Origin: an uncultured Prevotella sp.
Lineage (GTDB): Bacteria; Bacteroidota; Bacteroidia; Bacteroidales; Bacteroidaceae
Assembly: GCA_900544825.1 (NCBI GenBank)
Contig: UQWP01000085.1
Span: 1 to 12,108 of the forward strand
Reading direction: 5' to 3'
Length of the DNA: 12,108 nucleotides
Shown here: one piece after another, positions 1 through 6,373 of the stretch
Numbering within the stretch: position 1 is the stretch's first letter
How the letters are laid out: each line of letters starts with the position of its first letter
Position numbers and translations under genes: made by a program
Notes under the pieces: generated by a model
Databases searched by the model: none
What the model saw: only the letters and a program-made list of their open reading frames with translations
What the model was told of the DNA's origin: nothing

Positions 1-289
1 TCTTCACCTTATATAATACCACGAAATGGTTCTGGTTCCAATGAAGGATGCAAGGGAGCGGAGTCTCGCTAAGTTCCTCTATTGTGGCCCTTGCCGAAAC
101 CGTTTGAAACCCCAATATTTTTGCCGCCTCGTTGATGCCCAGCATGGAAACACCTTCCGTTGTTGCAAAGCAAATCTTCGACAGAGAGTCCAAGGAGTAC
201 TCCCTGCCGAAATATCTACATATCATCTGCAAGCAGGTGATACCGCATAGCATACTATCATGCTGAAAACAAACAGGAAATCTATTCAT
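1..289 (-). CDS. C39-peptidase ABC exporter, N-terminal part only (runs off the window)
   Basis: The reverse strand from ATG 289-287 stays open to base 1 (96 codons). The product begins MNRFPVCFQHDSMLCG and reads as a C39 bacteriocin-processing peptidase domain. Visible are Gln9 (oxyanion position), catalytic Cys15 in the LCG motif (most relatives have DCG), the segment TTEGVSMLGINEAAKILGF, and catalytic His88 in HWNQNHFVV. The third catalytic residue (Asp), the membrane domain and the ATPase domain would lie beyond the window. In this family the peptidase removes double-glycine leaders and the transporter moves the peptide across the inner membrane. The ATG directly follows the TAA of the upstream barrel gene (TAAATG), which indicates translational coupling in one operon. 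The likely cargo is the small peptide encoded at 2610-2702. The domain identification is confident; the full domain layout is inferred. Confidence 0.9.
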   Translation of the reverse strand, partial: MNRFPVCFQHDSMLCGITCLQMICRYFGREYSLDSLSKICFATTEGVSMLGINEAAKILGFQTVSARATIEELSETPLPCILHWNQNHFVVLYKVK

Positions 290-2566
290 TTACTTTTCCA
301 CATCTAAATTCTTACTATTATTTAGCTTTGTTGTCTTCCCCTTACCCAAACTATACTTAACACTGATTAGGGCAACAAAAGCATTTACTCTATTATCTCC
401 ATAGGTTTGATAAGCAAAATTTGGAAGACTCACTTTCGTATAAGTCTTCTTGGAAATCATGGACGTCGGTATGCTTACTTCCAAAGATATTGGCAACTTA
501 CCTTTTAACAAAGAGCAAGAAGTTCCAACAAACAACTTTTCCTCTTCATCATACTGTTTACCTTGCAATAACGGCAATTTGTCGTGACGAAGGAAATAGC
601 TAGCCATAAAACTCAATTTTGTATTTGGAACATTCCAAAGAAGCTGTGTATCAAGATACCAGGTTCTGCCAAAATGCTTCGTGTCATCTTTCATATACCG
701 ATGATACCATTGGTAATTTGCAACAAATGATAGTTCTATGCCTTTGCCAAGATTATAATCACCTTCCATTCCCAAGTAATTATGTCTGTAATTACAATTT
801 GCTTGAGTCTGATAAGTTTTATCCTCTTCTTGCTGATAATAGTCTATCATCTCATCCTTGCTCTGCTTGTACATATAGTCAATCTTGACTATATTGACAA
901 AGTTGACCGTAATTTCAGAATAATGCATAATTCTAGGTTTCAACTCAGAATTGCCTCTATGCCAAAGCACATCGTTCACTTGCCATCTTACCGTTGACAA
1001 CTGATCAAGATTGGGATATTCCACATCACAAAAATAATTATATTGCAAATACATCCACTTAATAGGTTTCCAATAACCTTTAAACAAAGGCATCCAAGAT
1101 GTATGTTTCTCAGATACTGCCTTCAATTGGTTTTCATCTTTGACAGTCAACAAATGAGTGCCTAGCAAAGCATTGAAATTTCTAAATGGCTGATATGATA
1201 TTGCTCCCATCAATTTACTTCGAGTTTCCTTGCTACTATACAACAGAACATTCTCATTTCGGTCAGAATTAGAATAATCTTTCCATATTTGGGTGTAGTC
1301 TGCCCACAAAGACACCTTGCTGCCTAAGTTATAGTAACCAGACAAATAATAACGCCAATAGTTTTTATCTCCCTTGTAAGGGGTTTGAGCTACATCATTT
1401 TTTGCACTATAAAATCTATCTTCATGAATATCATACCTATTATATATGAGTTCCGAAGATAAATTTAAATGTTTTAGAAGCGTTCCCTTATAAAACAATC
1501 CAATAGTATAATCATCTGTATTGAAATCATCTAGGCTATTTGATTCATATTTTTCGTCACTATTAGAAACAGAAAAGAAATCACTTTGTTTACTTCCCTT
1601 TGTCTCTATCCAAGCTTGCACAGATAGTGTTTGATTATCTGACAATTTATAATCTGTTCCCAAACTAAAACTACCAATATTGCTCCCAGTACTCATGTTT
1701 GGTTTTCTGTAATCAATAGCCTTTGATTTTATCGTCACATCACCCAAGTTACTATATTCATAACCTAATACATCATAATTCTGACGATGCGTAAAGTTTA
1801 GGCTGCCATACAGATTAACTCTTGGAAATGTATAGGTAAAGTTTGCACCCATAACTTCCCTATTGGAATGCTTATTTCTGAAAGAATACAAATTGCGAGA
1901 GAACGCACTTATATCCCATCCAGTATAGTCATTAACCAGTTCCATATTAAGCACTACTGGATATTCTGAATATTTACCAGCAGGATAACGCATAATTTCT
2001 ACGGTTTTGATGCGCTTTGGGTTTATGCTGATGGCATATTCTCGTTTTACTTCCTTGCCATTGATAATTACAGGTACATTTTTATCTTTTCCTACATTCA
2101 CTTCATCTGTTCCCCAATCTGTTGTTATACCTGGAATTTTTGCTAATAGCTGTATAGCACTAGTGGTTCCTTTTCGAAGGGAATCGGTGATGAATACAGT
2201 TTCTTTAGATGCATTTCTACTCACCATATCAGCCACAGCTACCACCTCCTTTAAGTTTTCCACCTTTGATTGCAATACAACAACACCTATATCGCCCTTG
2301 AAACCAAGAGGAGATATAGTATCTCGTTTTTCAAAACCTATCGACTGGAAAGACAATTTATATATGTTTCCTTTGCTCTCCAAAGAGAATTCTCCTGTTT
2401 CCATACTGCGCACTCCACCCAGAAACCGATTTGTTTTATCAAAAGCAGAAACTGTAACAAAAGGCACACAAGAAGAATCCGATACAGATACAATTTTTCC
2501 TCTCACCTGCGCTAAGCAAGTGAAAGGAAACAAAAATAACATCAACACTACCCAAATGTACTTCAT
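290..2566 (-). CDS. Outer-membrane beta-barrel protein, TonB-receptor-like, with carboxypeptidase-D-like domain
   Basis: The 758-residue product starts with a signal peptide (about residues 1-20, probable cleavage after CLA). A carboxypeptidase-D regulatory-like beta-sandwich follows (about 21-102, QVRGKIVSVSDSS to VVVLQ). Next is a plug-like domain (about 105-212, with IQLLAKIPGI, VPVIINGKEV and IKTVEIMRYPAGKYS). The rest is an aromatic-rich transmembrane beta-barrel with alternating strands. This layout matches the Bacteroidota outer-membrane beta-barrel family related to TonB-dependent receptors; I see no clear TonB box. It lies between a double-glycine peptide gene (43 nt upstream) and a C39 exporter gene (0 nt downstream), so it may pass the peptide across the outer membrane or bind it. 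A nutrient-uptake role cannot be excluded. The gene is AT-rich (17 G/C in the 60 bases 1501-1560), unlike the core genes to the right. The ATG at 2566 is preceded by a weak AAGAG. Confidence 0.88.
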   Translation of the reverse strand: MKYIWVVLMLFLFPFTCLAQVRGKIVSVSDSSCVPFVTVSAFDKTNRFLGGVRSMETGEFSLESKGNIYKLSFQSIGFEKRDTISPLGFKGDIGVVVLQSKVENLKEVVAVADMVSRNASKETVFITDSLRKGTTSAIQLLAKIPGITTDWGTDEVNVGKDKNVPVIINGKEVKREYAISINPKRIKTVEIMRYPAGKYSEYPVVLNMELVNDYTGWDISAFSRNLYSFRNKHSNREVMGANFTYTFPRVNLYGSLNFTHRQNYDVLGYEYSNLGDVTIKSKAIDYRKPNMSTGSNIGSFSLGTDYKLSDNQTLSVQAWIETKGSKQSDFFSVSNSDEKYESNSLDDFNTDDYTIGLFYKGTLLKHLNLSSELIYNRYDIHEDRFYSAKNDVAQTPYKGDKNYWRYYLSGYYNLGSKVSLWADYTQIWKDYSNSDRNENVLLYSSKETRSKLMGAISYQPFRNFNALLGTHLLTVKDENQLKAVSEKHTSWMPLFKGYWKPIKWMYLQYNYFCDVEYPNLDQLSTVRWQVNDVLWHRGNSELKPRIMHYSEITVNFVNIVKIDYMYKQSKDEMIDYYQQEEDKTYQTQANCNYRHNYLGMEGDYNLGKGIELSFVANYQWYHRYMKDDTKHFGRTWYLDTQLLWNVPNTKLSFMASYFLRHDKLPLLQGKQYDEEEKLFVGTSCSLLKGKLPISLEVSIPTSMISKKTYTKVSLPNFAYQTYGDNRVNAFVALISVKYSLGKGKTTKLNNSKNLDVEK

Positions 2567-2609
2567 CTCTTAAGTTTTTTATTATTAATGACTCGCCAAC
2601 AATAATCTT

Positions 2610-2702
2610 TTATACGATGTTCCAACAATTCATATTGTCCTTGATGACCACATAGCCTCCACCTAGGACTTTGCCCTGTTCATGTTTTTTCAATATATCC
2701 AT
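2610..2702 (-). CDS. Small double-glycine leader peptide (candidate exported signal or bacteriocin)
   Basis: An ATG at 2702-2700 opens a 30-codon frame ending in TAA at 2612-2610. The first 15 residues are MDILKKHEQGKVLGG and fit the double-glycine leader pattern of C39 substrates: with cleavage after Gly15, Leu4 is at -12, Glu8 at -8, Val12 at -4 and Gly-Gly at -2/-1. The predicted mature peptide is GYVVIKDNMNCWNIV, 15 residues with one Cys and one Trp. AAAGAG lies 8 nt before the ATG. A good Bacteroidota promoter lies upstream at 2740-2771. It is the first gene of the apparent operon with the outer-membrane barrel and the C39 exporter, the enzyme class expected to process it. No modification-enzyme gene is visible in the window. 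I do not recognise a named family. It could be a pheromone, a short bacteriocin, or, less likely, a chance frame. Confidence 0.68.
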   Translation of the reverse strand: MDILKKHEQGKVLGGGYVVIKDNMNCWNIV

Positions 2703-2739
2703 AGCTGTTACTCTTTATATTAATTAAAATTTCCGGGTG

Positions 2740-2771
2740 CAAAATTACGGCAAATTGGTCAAACCACCAAA
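2740..2771 (-). promoter_or_regulatory. Promoter of the peptide-barrel-exporter operon
   Basis: On the minus strand, TTTG (2771-2768) is followed by 20 bp and TAATTTTG (2747-2740). This matches the Bacteroidota sigma-70-type consensus TTTG/TAnnTTTG. The expected transcript start is near 2733-2736, about 30 nt before the small peptide's ATG. Confidence 0.72.
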
Positions 2772-2795
2772 CTTTTTACATCAAATTTCACATCA
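2772..2795 (-). promoter_or_regulatory. Tandem direct-repeat operator upstream of the peptide operon promoter
   Basis: Two abutting 12-bp boxes read on the minus strand as TGATGTGAAATT (2795-2784) and TGATGTAAAAAG (2783-2772), 9 of 12 identical. The second directly touches the -33 TTTG. Direct repeats of 11-12 bp abutting the -35 region are typical of PhoB/OmpR-class activators. The neighbouring response regulator is the natural candidate binder; that link is inferred. Confidence 0.5.
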
Positions 2796-2812
2796 TTTTT
2801 ACCCCCCGATTA

Positions 2813-2835
2813 TGATATAAAAATGATGTAAGAAT
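2813..2835 (+). promoter_or_regulatory. Matching tandem operator upstream of the kinase promoter
   Basis: On the plus strand TGATATAAAAA (2813-2823) is directly followed by TGATGTAAGAA (2824-2834), the same box family as on the opposite arm, again ending at the -33 position. The two inner boxes also form the arms of a perfect 12-bp inverted repeat (2790-2801 and 2818-2829, arm ACATCATTTTTA, 16-nt spacer). One regulator may therefore control both divergent transcripts. Confidence 0.48.
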
Positions 2836-2868
2836 GTACGCTCTTTTAGAAAAAAAAGCGTACCTTTG
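2836..2868 (+). promoter_or_regulatory. Promoter of the two-component operon with an overlapping dyad
   Basis: TACCTTTG (2861-2868) fits the -7 element TAnnTTTG, but there is no TTTG at the -33 position. An inverted repeat, GTACGCT (2836-2842) and AGCGTAC (2857-2863), spans the promoter: the left arm occupies the -33 position and the right arm overlaps the -7 element. The arms are 21 bp apart, two helical turns, so a dimeric protein could contact both on one face. An A8 run fills most of the spacer. Confidence 0.55.
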
Positions 2869-2901
2869 CATATTAAAAGTGTAACTACAAAAGTATAACG
2901 C

Positions 2902-4272
2902 ATGAAAAAGTATTATTATATAACAATTTTAGCAATTATGATTATCACATTGTTGCAAGGATATAACATTTCCCTGCAACACAAAAATTATATCTTCAAT
3001 GAAACAGACAAGATAAATTCTGTACTAAGAATTGCCATCGATGAAGAATATGCAATACGAGCACATAAGAACAAGCACTCACATAATGATGGGAAACAGC
3101 GAGTTTACTATAAGTCTATGACAGAAGAAGACTTTCTTAAAGCAAAGCCAAAGAAAGAAGATATTATTGATTTTGACGAAATCAATATTCAAAATCTTAG
3201 AGACAATGATATTGCCGAAACAGAAGCTGAAGCTATGGGGTTATTGAGCAAAGATATTCTTACCACTAAAGGTAATCCTATCAACCTTGCCAAACTCTCT
3301 CAAATATTCAAGAAGAATTTAAATGAGGGCTTTACCTATACCTTATTAATATTAGATGAGAATAAAAAGGTCATTAAGAGTTATGGGCAAACAAAGGACA
3401 TTGAGAGTTGGCAGGCTAGCAAGCCTATCGCCATCGGGCTCAAACCTGTCCGTTTCGTTCAAGCAGTGGTGGATATAACTCCATCTTCTTTTATCATAAA
3501 TTCTATAGAGACTCTAATCTCTACCATACTGCTAGCTATCATCATCGTCTTTTGCGTAGGATACCAGATGACTGCCATCAGATACAAGGAAGACCTCCTG
3601 AGGAATCGTGAGGTAAGCCTTCATGGAACTGTACACGACTTGAAAGCTCCATTGGCAAGCATCTTGCTAAAGTTGGGATTCATCAAAGACTATATCAAGG
3701 ATGCTGACTTGCAGGAGATGATTACTTCTTCTGAAAGACAAATCAAGAATCTTGCCAATACCATCAAGACGATACTGATTACCTCTAAGGCTAGTGAAAG
3801 CAAGTTGGTTATCAACAAAGAACAAATTGACATCATCGAACTGACGAAACAAGCGCAAGAACAAATAGATATCAACTATGCCAGCAAGCCACATGCCATC
3901 GGCATCCACGACCATCGTGAAGAGAATGCTCTGGTGTATGCAGATAAGTACCTGATAGAAAATGTAATGCACAATTTGATGGAGAATGCCGTTAAATACT
4001 CTGACAAGGAGGCAAATGTTGAAGTCAACATCAAACAGAATGAACATTTCACCATCATCAGCGTGTCTGACCACGGCGTAGGCATCGACAAGAAATATCA
4101 GAAGAAGATATTCGAGCAGTTCTATCGCATACCAGCCACACACCATAAGAGCGGATATGGCATAGGCCTTGCTATGGTAAAATATGCCGTTAAGGCACAT
4201 GGCGGAACCATCAAGGTGGTGAGCGAACTAGGCAAGGGCAGCACCTTTACGTTCACATTGCCGCTCAACTAA
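2902..4272 (+). CDS. Membrane-bound sensor histidine kinase
   Basis: The 456-residue protein has a first membrane segment at about 7-25, a periplasmic sensor region of about 175 residues with no recognised fold, and a second membrane segment at about 203-223 (ILLAIIIVFCVGY). The phosphoacceptor helix has His245 in VHDLKAPLAS. The ATPase domain shows the N box HNLMENAVKYS (357-367), the G1 motif DHGVGI (390-395), FEQFYR (404-409) and the G2 motif GYGIGLA (418-424), so it should be active. The substrate is the response regulator encoded 42 nt downstream. The periplasmic domain could sense an exported peptide, given the divergent exporter operon; this is inference. The sensor half is AT-rich (16 G/C in bases 3301-3360) and the kinase half richer in G/C (33 in bases 4201-4260), as if the sensor region had a different history. 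The start is chosen because it places the first membrane helix at the N-terminus just after the promoter. Confidence 0.93.
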   Translation: MKKYYYITILAIMIITLLQGYNISLQHKNYIFNETDKINSVLRIAIDEEYAIRAHKNKHSHNDGKQRVYYKSMTEEDFLKAKPKKEDIIDFDEINIQNLRDNDIAETEAEAMGLLSKDILTTKGNPINLAKLSQIFKKNLNEGFTYTLLILDENKKVIKSYGQTKDIESWQASKPIAIGLKPVRFVQAVVDITPSSFIINSIETLISTILLAIIIVFCVGYQMTAIRYKEDLLRNREVSLHGTVHDLKAPLASILLKLGFIKDYIKDADLQEMITSSERQIKNLANTIKTILITSKASESKLVINKEQIDIIELTKQAQEQIDINYASKPHAIGIHDHREENALVYADKYLIENVMHNLMENAVKYSDKEANVEVNIKQNEHFTIISVSDHGVGIDKKYQKKIFEQFYRIPATHHKSGYGIGLAMVKYAVKAHGGTIKVVSELGKGSTFTFTLPLN

Positions 4273-4314
4273 AAGCAACAACCGTAATTAAAGGAACATT
4301 ATAAAACAAGAAAT

Positions 4315-4995
4315 ATGGAAAAGATAAAAGTACTATTGGTCGATGATGACCTGGATTTCGGCAACACTGCAGTCTTGCTGCTTAAAAAAGCAGGCTATGA
4401 GGTCTATTTTCAAAACACGCTGTTTGGAGTAGAAAGCCTTATCATGAAGCTGTCTCCCAACCTCATCATCCTCGATGTGATGATAGGAGAAGAGAACAGT
4501 CTGGAAAGAATCAACGACATCCGTCTTGCCGCAGAAGACATCCCTATCATGTGTGTATCTTCGTTACATGATCCAGAACTCAAAACTGAGGCTGCCAACA
4601 ATGGTGCAATGATTTACATCGAGAAGCCTTTCGACAGCCGTGAGTTCCTGGGATGGGTAAACCGCTATGCCAAGCGCAAAGACTTCAGTAATTCTCGTAT
4701 GATAAACATGGGAGCCTACACCGTAGATACAGATAGCCATGTGCTCAGCTTCCGTGGCTGCAACGAGAAGACGCTGGGCAATACCGAGTTTGCCACACTC
4801 AAGCTATTATGGATCAATAAGGGCGAAGTCGTGCCACGCCAAGACCTAAAGGATACAGTTTGGAGAGGTGTACACTGTAGCGAAGAAAGTCTCAATAATG
4901 TGATGTACAACTTGCGCCGATATTTCGCCAAGGATGCCTCCATCCACCTGGATACCCTTCGTGGCGAAGGATTCAGAATGTGGATGGATGAGTAG
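4315..4995 (+). CDS. OmpR/PhoB-type response regulator
   Basis: The 226-residue protein has an N-terminal receiver domain (about 4-118) with the acidic pocket Asp10-Asp11-Asp12, phosphoacceptor Asp54 in LIILDVMI, Ser82 and Lys104 in EKPF. A C-terminal winged-helix DNA-binding domain (about 128-224) includes GNTEFATLKLL, the recognition-helix region SEESLNNVMYNLRRYF and the terminal hairpin LDTLRGEGFRM. All key residues are present. It lies 42 nt after the histidine kinase gene in the same orientation, so the two form a cognate pair. OmpR/PhoB relatives bind tandem direct repeats of about 11 bp; such repeats occur at both divergent promoters between 2772 and 2835, which makes autoregulation and control of the peptide operon plausible. 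G/C content is closer to the core genes than that of the barrel gene. Confidence 0.95.
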   Translation: MEKIKVLLVDDDLDFGNTAVLLLKKAGYEVYFQNTLFGVESLIMKLSPNLIILDVMIGEENSLERINDIRLAAEDIPIMCVSSLHDPELKTEAANNGAMIYIEKPFDSREFLGWVNRYAKRKDFSNSRMINMGAYTVDTDSHVLSFRGCNEKTLGNTEFATLKLLWINKGEVVPRQDLKDTVWRGVHCSEESLNNVMYNLRRYFAKDASIHLDTLRGEGFRMWMDE

Positions 4996-5015
4996 TTTAA
5001 TGACGGCTCAATCCC

Positions 5016-5125
5016 ATAAGGGAAAATAGGCATACTATTAAGGGAATATAGAAATATCCTTAAGGGAAAATAATAACACCTTTAAAGGAAAATAGGAATA
5101 TCCTTTATGGTAAATGCTGATACTA
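5016..5125. repeat. Degenerate tandem repeat, 5 copies of 22 bp
   Basis: Five consecutive 22-bp units begin at 5016, 5038, 5060, 5082 and 5104, with a partial sixth from 5126. The unit core is TTAAGGGAAAATA followed by a variable AT-rich tail often ending ATATCC or ATACTA. Some unit junctions are self-complementary, for example CCTTTAAAGG at 5079-5088. The array starts 20 bp after the response-regulator stop codon. No reading frame is evident. Function unknown. Confidence 0.8.
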
Positions 5126-5136
5126 TTAAAGAAAAT

Positions 5137-5219
5137 CTCCGTTCAACGACGTTGAACGTACATTCAGCGTCGTTGAATGTGCATTCAACGTCGTTGAACG
5201 GAGATTCAATGTCGCTGAA
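5137..5219. repeat. Four 21-bp palindromic repeats forming a 67-nt palindrome
   Basis: Four 15-bp palindromic cores of type TTCAACGTCGTTGAA start at 5142, 5163, 5184 and 5205, exactly 21 bp apart with 6-bp spacers. In addition, bases 5137-5203 pair with themselves around base 5170: of 33 opposed positions I count 30 Watson-Crick pairs, 2 G-T wobbles and 1 mismatch. There is no T-tract next to it, so it is not a standard terminator. It could be a binding array for a dimeric protein placed on one helical face, or a REP-like structural element. Confidence 0.82.
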
Positions 5220-5230
5220 TATAAAAAATC

Positions 5231-5318
5231 ATTAAGGCTTATACCCTTTTTCTATAAGCCTATAACCTTTTTCCTCTCAGTCTATAAGCTTTTTCCAATC
5301 AGTCAATAACCTTTTTCC
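5231..5318. repeat. Degenerate tandem repeat, 4 copies of 22 bp
   Basis: Four 22-bp units begin at 5231, 5253, 5275 and 5297. Each ends in a conserved pyrimidine block (variants of ATAACCTTTTTCC). The last unit ends at the final base of the nadA stop codon, and the first bases of a fifth unit (TATGAG) lie inside the nadA coding end. With the two arrays to the left, nearly the whole gap between the response regulator and nadA is repeat. Confidence 0.78.
5235..5261 (-). terminator. Probable nadA terminator hairpin inside the repeat tract
   Basis: AGGCTTATA (5235-5243) and TATAAGCCT (5253-5261) form a perfect 9-bp stem with a 9-nt loop. On the minus strand the stem is followed after TAATGA by six T residues, so it can end nadA transcripts. 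On the plus strand it is followed by ATAACCTTTTTCC, a weaker tail, so action on the opposing regulator transcript is possible. Confidence 0.5.
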
Positions 5319-6310
5319 TATGAGAGCGAAAGCATCTTTTCTATAGGCTTCACGGCATCCTTGGCTATTTCTGGAGCCACTTCTACAGTAGGCCAGCCGA
5401 ACTTCAGGCTATTGTAGATCTTCTTCAATGAGTTCATCTTCATATACTCGCACTCATTGCAGCTGCAACCTACTCCACCCTCACTTACCTCTGGTGGTAC
5501 AGGATAGAAGATGACGTCAGGGCAGTTGCGCTCCAACTCATGCAGGATACCTGCCTCTGTGGCGATGATGTACTCCTTGATTTCAGGATGCTCCTGGGCA
5601 TAATGCAGCATCGTGGCGGTAGAACCCTTTACGTCGGCTACGGCAAGCACTGGTGCCTTGCACTCCAGGTGAGCCATCACAACTGCCTCAGGATGCTCCT
5701 GCTTCAACTTGATGATAGCCTCTACCGAGAATTTCTCGTGTACATGGCAGCCACCGTTCCAGAGCAGCATGTTTCTGCCTGTTACGCTGTTGATATAGTT
5801 GCCGAGGTTGTAATCAGGACCAAAGATAATCTTCGCATCCTGTGGGAAACTGTCGATAACCTTCTTGGCATTGCCACTGGTCACCACGCAATCGGTCAAA
5901 GCCTTCACGGCTGCGGTGGTATTCACATAGCTTACCACCTGGTAGCCTGGGTGTTCTTCCTTATACTTCTTCAGATCCTCAGCCTTGCAGCTGTCGGCAA
6001 GCGAGCAGCCGGCATTCAGGTCAGGGCAGAGCACAATCTTGTCTGGACTCAAGAGCTTGCAGGTCTCAGCCATGAAGTGCACGCCGCACATCACCATTAC
6101 CTTAGCTTCTGTTTCAGCAGCCTTACGAGCCAAAGCCAGAGAATCACCCACAAAGTCGGCAATATCCTGAATCTCGCCAACAGTATAGTAGTGCGCCAGG
6201 ATAATCGCATCTTTCTCCTTGCAAAGCTTTCTGATTTCAGCTTTCAAGTCTAAGGTCTCGTCGATCGGTTCATCCACGTAACCTTTCTCAATCCATTCTT
6301 TTTTCACCAT
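5318..6310 (-). CDS. nadA: Quinolinate synthase
   Basis: The 330-residue protein catalyses condensation of iminoaspartate with dihydroxyacetone phosphate to give quinolinate, the precursor of the NAD pyridine ring, in the cytoplasm. Family features are clear: AHYYTVGEIQDIADFVGDSL near the N-terminus, VMCGVHFMAET with Cys75, MAHLECKAPV with Cys217, and GCSCNECEYMKMN with Cys287. These three Cys are the expected ligands of the 4Fe-4S cluster; C284-x-x-C287 may also form a disulfide as known in relatives. I chose ATG 6310 because NadA homology begins near MVKKEWIEKGYVDEP. The frame upstream stays open with only a TTG start at 6403 and a composition unlike the family. nadB and nadC are not adjacent. 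The stop codon lies in the last unit of a 22-bp repeat array. Confidence 0.96.
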   Translation of the reverse strand: MVKKEWIEKGYVDEPIDETLDLKAEIRKLCKEKDAIILAHYYTVGEIQDIADFVGDSLALARKAAETEAKVMVMCGVHFMAETCKLLSPDKIVLCPDLNAGCSLADSCKAEDLKKYKEEHPGYQVVSYVNTTAAVKALTDCVVTSGNAKKVIDSFPQDAKIIFGPDYNLGNYINSVTGRNMLLWNGGCHVHEKFSVEAIIKLKQEHPEAVVMAHLECKAPVLAVADVKGSTATMLHYAQEHPEIKEYIIATEAGILHELERNCPDVIFYPVPPEVSEGGVGCSCNECEYMKMNSLKKIYNSLKFGWPTVEVAPEIAKDAVKPIEKMLSLS

Positions 6311-6373
6311 AACATTAATATTATATTTTTTATTTCTTATTTTTAAAAAGAGATTATAAGGATGATGATATGT

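Noticed and set aside
26..250. Plus-strand open frame of 74 codons at the left edge
   Set aside because: It is antisense to the C39 peptidase domain, which has clear family motifs on the minus strand; the plus-strand product resembles nothing.
5137..5219. parS partition site
   Set aside because: The 15-bp core does not match the TGTTTCACGTGAAACA consensus; only the palindromic form and clustering are similar.
5016..5318. CRISPR array
   Set aside because: Units of 21-22 bp are contiguous with no unique spacers, they are degenerate, and no cas genes are nearby.
5540..6253. Long plus-strand frame of 237 codons
   Set aside because: It is fully antisense to nadA, whose three cluster cysteines and family motifs are unmistakable.
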